From an uncultured Pelagibacteraceae bacterium (GTDB lineage: Bacteria > Pseudomonadota > Alphaproteobacteria > Pelagibacterales > Pelagibacteraceae), in the NCBI GenBank assembly GCA_902524995.1, contig CABZFJ010000010.1, positions 1 through 33,456 of the forward strand: a stretch of 33,456 nucleotides of DNA, read 5' to 3'. How positions within the stretch are numbered: position 1 is the first letter of the stretch; each line of letters starts with the position of its first letter. The translations under genes and the position numbers were made by a program. Of this stretch, positions 32,173-33,456 are shown piece by piece. Under the pieces are notes generated by a model. The model worked only from the letters and a program-made list of their open reading frames with translations, ran no database searches and was not told the origin of the DNA.

Positions 32173-33185
32173 TCTTTTACACCCAGTCTATCTTTGATAG
32201 TGTTGGATGCAGTTGTAAATTCAAATCTATATTTTTCATCAGGTCTTGCATATTTAAAGCAACCTCTGGCAGCTAAAGCTCCCTCATGAAAACCTGAGAG
32301 TATTAACTTTAATTTTCCTGGATAAGTACAAATATCTCCAATTGCAAATATTCCTTTTTTATTTGTTTCAAAATTTTCTGTATTTACTTGAATAGTTTTT
32401 TTATCTAAATTTAATCCCCATTCAGCAATTGGACCTAATTGCATTATTAATCCAAAAAAACCTAATACATAATCAGCCTTTAAAACTTTACTTTCGCCTA
32501 ACTCACTTTTTATTTCTACACTTTCTAATGAGCCATTTCCTTTGACATCTTTAATTGAATATTTGGTTATTAAATCAATAATTTTATTATCACTTAATTC
32601 TTTTATTTTTTTAATACTTGCAGGCGCCCCTCTAAACTCATCTCTTCTGTGAACAAGAGTTACTTTGGATGAATTAGATAATTCTATAGCCCAATCAAGT
32701 GCACTATCTCCACCTCCAAATATAACTACTGATTTATCTTTAAAAATAGTTTTATCTTTTATTGAATATAACACTGATTTTCCGTCATACTTTTCTGCAC
32801 TTTTTGTCGGAAATTTTCTTGGCTCAAAAGAACCTACGCCTCCTGCTATAACAATATTAGGTGTTTCAAATTCTTTACCATTTAACGTTTTAACTAACCA
32901 TTTATTATTTTCATTTTGTAATTCTTGAACTCTATCACTTAAATGAAAATTAAAATTAAATGGTTTAATTTGTTCGATTAAATTGTTTGTTAGTTCTTCT
33001 CCTGTACATTTAGGAACTGCAGGAATATCATATATTGGCTTGTCTGGATAAAGTTCAATACATTGTCCTCCAATTTTATCTAGGTTATCAACTATTTCAC
33101 ATTTTAATCCAATGATACCTAATTGGTGTGCACAGAATAAACCTGTGGGACCTGCTCCAATGATGACTACATCAGTTTTTATCAT
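32169..33185 (-). CDS. Ferredoxin-NADP+ reductase (thioredoxin-reductase-like type)
   Basis: The 338-residue flavoprotein has an FAD-binding GAGPTGLFCAH motif (10-20), IGGQCIELYPDKPIYDIP (38-55), an NADPH-binding GGGDSALDWA (157-166) with the downstream VHRRDEFRG (178-186), and the FAD-contacting IFAIGDICTYPGK. It lacks the redox CxxC of thioredoxin reductase, so it is the YumC-type ferredoxin/flavodoxin-NADP+ reductase. It starts directly after a [2Fe-2S] ferredoxin gene, whose product is the obvious partner, and is followed by the GST gene. Confidence 0.92.
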   Translation of the reverse strand: MIKTDVVIIGAGPTGLFCAHQLGIIGLKCEIVDNLDKIGGQCIELYPDKPIYDIPAVPKCTGEELTNNLIEQIKPFNFNFHLSDRVQELQNENNKWLVKTLNGKEFETPNIVIAGGVGSFEPRKFPTKSAEKYDGKSVLYSIKDKTIFKDKSVVIFGGGDSALDWAIELSNSSKVTLVHRRDEFRGAPASIKKIKELSDNKIIDLITKYSIKDVKGNGSLESVEIKSELGESKVLKADYVLGFFGLIMQLGPIAEWGLNLDKKTIQVNTENFETNKKGIFAIGDICTYPGKLKLILSGFHEGALAARGCFKYARPDEKYRFEFTTASNTIKDRLGVKE

Positions 33186-33456
33186 TAAACTTGTTTCTCC
33201 GGCATATGTACAGTTAAACCATCTAAATCATCTGAGACGATTAATTGACAGCTTAATCTGCTATTAGATTTAGGTTCAAATGCTTGATCCAACATATCAT
33301 CTTCTCCCATTTCTTTTTCTGGGAGTTTTTTGAACCATTCATCGTCGTTAATGTACACATGGCAAGTAGCACATGACATACCTCCTCCACAATCTGCATC
33401 AATACCTGGAATATTATTTTGTACAGCACCTTCCATAACGCTAAGACCGTTAGCAA
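33185..33456 (-). CDS. [2Fe-2S] ferredoxin, adrenodoxin-type, 5' end cut by window edge
   Basis: The C-terminal about 90 residues of a plant/vertebrate-type ferredoxin. Three cluster Cys lie in [17 protein letters not shown] (C-x5-C-x2-C) and the fourth in SRLSCQLIV, with the C-terminal [13 protein letters not shown] typical of the adrenodoxin/putidaredoxin group. The frame stays open past the ATG at 33436 to the edge (ANGLSVMEG), and family alignments place that ATG inside the protein, so the true start lies outside the window. It shares its last base with the FNR start, which argues for an electron-transfer pair. Confidence 0.9.
   Translation of the reverse strand, partial: ANGLSVMEGAVQNNIPGIDADCGGGMSCATCHVYINDDEWFKKLPEKEMGEDDMLDQAFEPKSNSRLSCQLIVSDDLDGLTVHMPEKQV

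Noticed and set aside
32169..33185. Thioredoxin reductase
   Set aside because: The redox-active CxxC motif is missing and a ferredoxin gene is directly upstream, so the ferredoxin-NADP+ reductase type fits better.
1..33456. tRNA/rRNA genes, CRISPR arrays, insertion sequences or prophage
   Set aside because: All gaps are too short for tRNA genes apart from a few that were read and show no cloverleaf; no regularly spaced repeats, transposase or phage proteins were seen.

Overview
The window is a gene-dense, AT-rich (roughly 30% G+C by eye) bacterial chromosome segment. Gene content and style point to a SAR11-type alphaproteobacterium ('Candidatus Pelagibacter' and relatives). The signs are: almost no intergenic space, convergent genes whose ends overlap, a tandem glycine riboswitch in front of gcvT, a TRAP transporter, a recA-alaS neighbourhood and a eukaryote-type NADP isocitrate dehydrogenase. 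This assignment is an inference from gene content, not a database match. Both ends cut genes: gcvT on the left and a [2Fe-2S] ferredoxin on the right. I see no tRNA, rRNA, CRISPR array, insertion sequence or phage gene, and no gene-free stretch above 300 bases. The longest gap is about 217 bases, between gfa-like and umuD.

Layout. (1) 1-1.1 kb: gcvT with its tandem glycine riboswitch, minus strand. (2) 1.1-4.9 kb: a 5-oxoprolinase locus, pxpB-pxpC-DMT permease on the minus strand, divergent from pxpA and a TPR protein on the plus strand. (3) 4.9-7.7 kb: a complete TRAP transporter dctP-dctQ-dctM with a hairpin between dctP and dctQ. (4) 7.8-14.9 kb: a TerC-family membrane gene, then a long minus-strand run in transcription order psd, pssA, a glycosyltransferase, rlmE, guaB, a TPR protein, guaA and a glyoxalase. 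It mixes phospholipid synthesis, rRNA methylation and GMP synthesis. (5) 14.9-22.8 kb: icd on the plus strand, converging on alaS; then recA, a TolC-type protein, a glycerate-kinase-like P-loop enzyme and a Gfa-like zinc protein on the minus strand. (6) 22.9-24.6 kb: umuDC on the plus strand with a good promoter and an alphaproteobacterial-type LexA box; a near-match box precedes recA. (7) 24.6-28.6 kb: a four-gene minus-strand operon of LLM flavin oxidoreductase, AA_synth (DUF1185) protein, alpha/beta hydrolase and aldehyde dehydrogenase, which looks like an uncharacterised catabolic pathway. (8) 28.7-31.1 kb: an ArnT/GT39-like glycosyltransferase, a 34-codon membrane microprotein and a DPM/GtrB-like GT2, almost without spacers. 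(9) 31.1-33.5 kb: a two-cysteine DksA on the plus strand, then ferredoxin, ferredoxin-NADP reductase and a GST on the minus strand.

Points of most interest: a perfect 12-bp complementarity that would bury the gcvT start codon and competes with the P1 helix of the second glycine aptamer; the 34-codon ORF between two glycosyltransferases; a possible pyroglutamate uptake-and-hydrolysis module; paired LexA-type boxes at umuDC and recA; an IMP dehydrogenase that lacks its regulatory Bateman domain; and the LLM/DUF1185 operon.
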